Origin: Adiantum capillus-veneris
Taxonomy: Eukaryota > Streptophyta > Polypodiopsida > Polypodiales > Pteridaceae
Direction: 5' to 3'
DNA: 64,000 nt
Assembly: GCA_014529385.2 (NCBI GenBank)
Contig: CM043958.1
Location: 119,283,018-119,347,017, forward strand
Position numbers and translations under genes: made by a program. Positions 63,621 to 64,000 of this stretch are shown one piece after another (position 1 is the stretch's first letter; each line of letters begins with the position of its first letter). Under the pieces are notes generated by a model. The model did not search any database and was not told the origin of the DNA. It saw only the letters and a list, made by a program, of their open reading frames with translations.

Positions 63621-64000
63621 TTATAAACAGTGAGTCCATCAGAGCTCTATAGCCAACAAAACTCATAAAGCCAGCATCCTAGTCTCCTAGAAGACTGGGA
63701 GAGCGTTGTGTTTAGGACATGTGTGTTGTTGTTTTTAAACTATTACCTATACACAAAAGAACATGATAGTTCAAAAGACAACTGGATTTAGACAAAGGAC
63801 AATGAATAGCACAAAAACAATTTAGTCTTTTTGATTCATTTTTGTACATAAATATGAGAATAAGGTTTCATTCTAGTGTTTTTATTCATGGGGTAATTTG
63901 CAATGATTGTCTACAATGTGGAAAGGGTTGGGTACATCAATGATGGATAGCAGCTAAGCAAAAAAAGATCCTAAGAGAAGATAGAGTCCTCACCTGCATC
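63621..64000. other. No gene recognised
   Basis: AT-rich sequence without a visible conserved motif. It may contain the 5' part of the Penelope-like element. Confidence 0.4.

Overview
This is a 64 kb piece of a plant nuclear genome made almost entirely of dead, nested retroelements. No intact host gene is visible. The only host-like coding trace is a decayed pentatricopeptide-repeat (PPR) fragment at the left edge. The evidence for a plant is plant-type Ty1/copia and Ty3/gypsy elements (initiator-Met-tRNA primer sites, a chromodomain, an archaeal-type RNase H), plant-type L1 LINE structure, and long CT/CA microsatellites. The PPR wording and a Penelope-like reverse transcriptase of the green-lineage type hint at a non-seed vascular plant such as a fern. 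That placement is inference only.

Layout. 1-1123: PPR debris and tandem repeats. 1124-~16100 (minus): an L1-type LINE, split inside its RT by a Ty3/gypsy chromovirus (3034-12301, plus) and inside ORF1 by a solo LTR (14676-15560). 16100-18104: unclassified sequence, including a 495-bp inverted-repeat element. 18105-32787 (plus): a gypsy pol remnant (G2). It is split at its RT by copia element A (18180-31049, minus), which is split at its RT by copia element B1 (19630-26949, plus), which is split at its RT by a solo LTR (23783-25348) whose edge was then tandemly duplicated. 32788-~40090: an intron-like leader, a roughly 4.3 kb degenerate coding region with a long coiled coil, then a polypurine tract and an LTR. 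40824-46254 (minus): copia B2, a second copy of the B1 family with a perfect target-site duplication. 46255-48700: unclassified, with two perfect 16-bp hairpins. 48700-60794 (minus): a gypsy element (G3) with an extra archaeal-type RNase H, joined through a shared LTR to a second leader, and itself interrupted at 54948-57705. 60795-63620 (minus): a degenerate Penelope-like element.

How the parts relate. The elements do not form a host pathway. Their interest lies in insertion order and unusual architecture. Target-site duplications TGCAG (B1), GAAAT (B2), ATGG (solo LTR in B1) and TTCTC/TTATC (A in G2), plus coding frames that resume across the insertions, fix much of the stacking order. B1 and B2 each show 6 differences between their two 192-bp LTRs, counted by eye, so they are similar in age. 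The chromovirus LTRs look older. Nearly every element carries frameshifts, stops or lost catalytic residues, so none looks autonomous.
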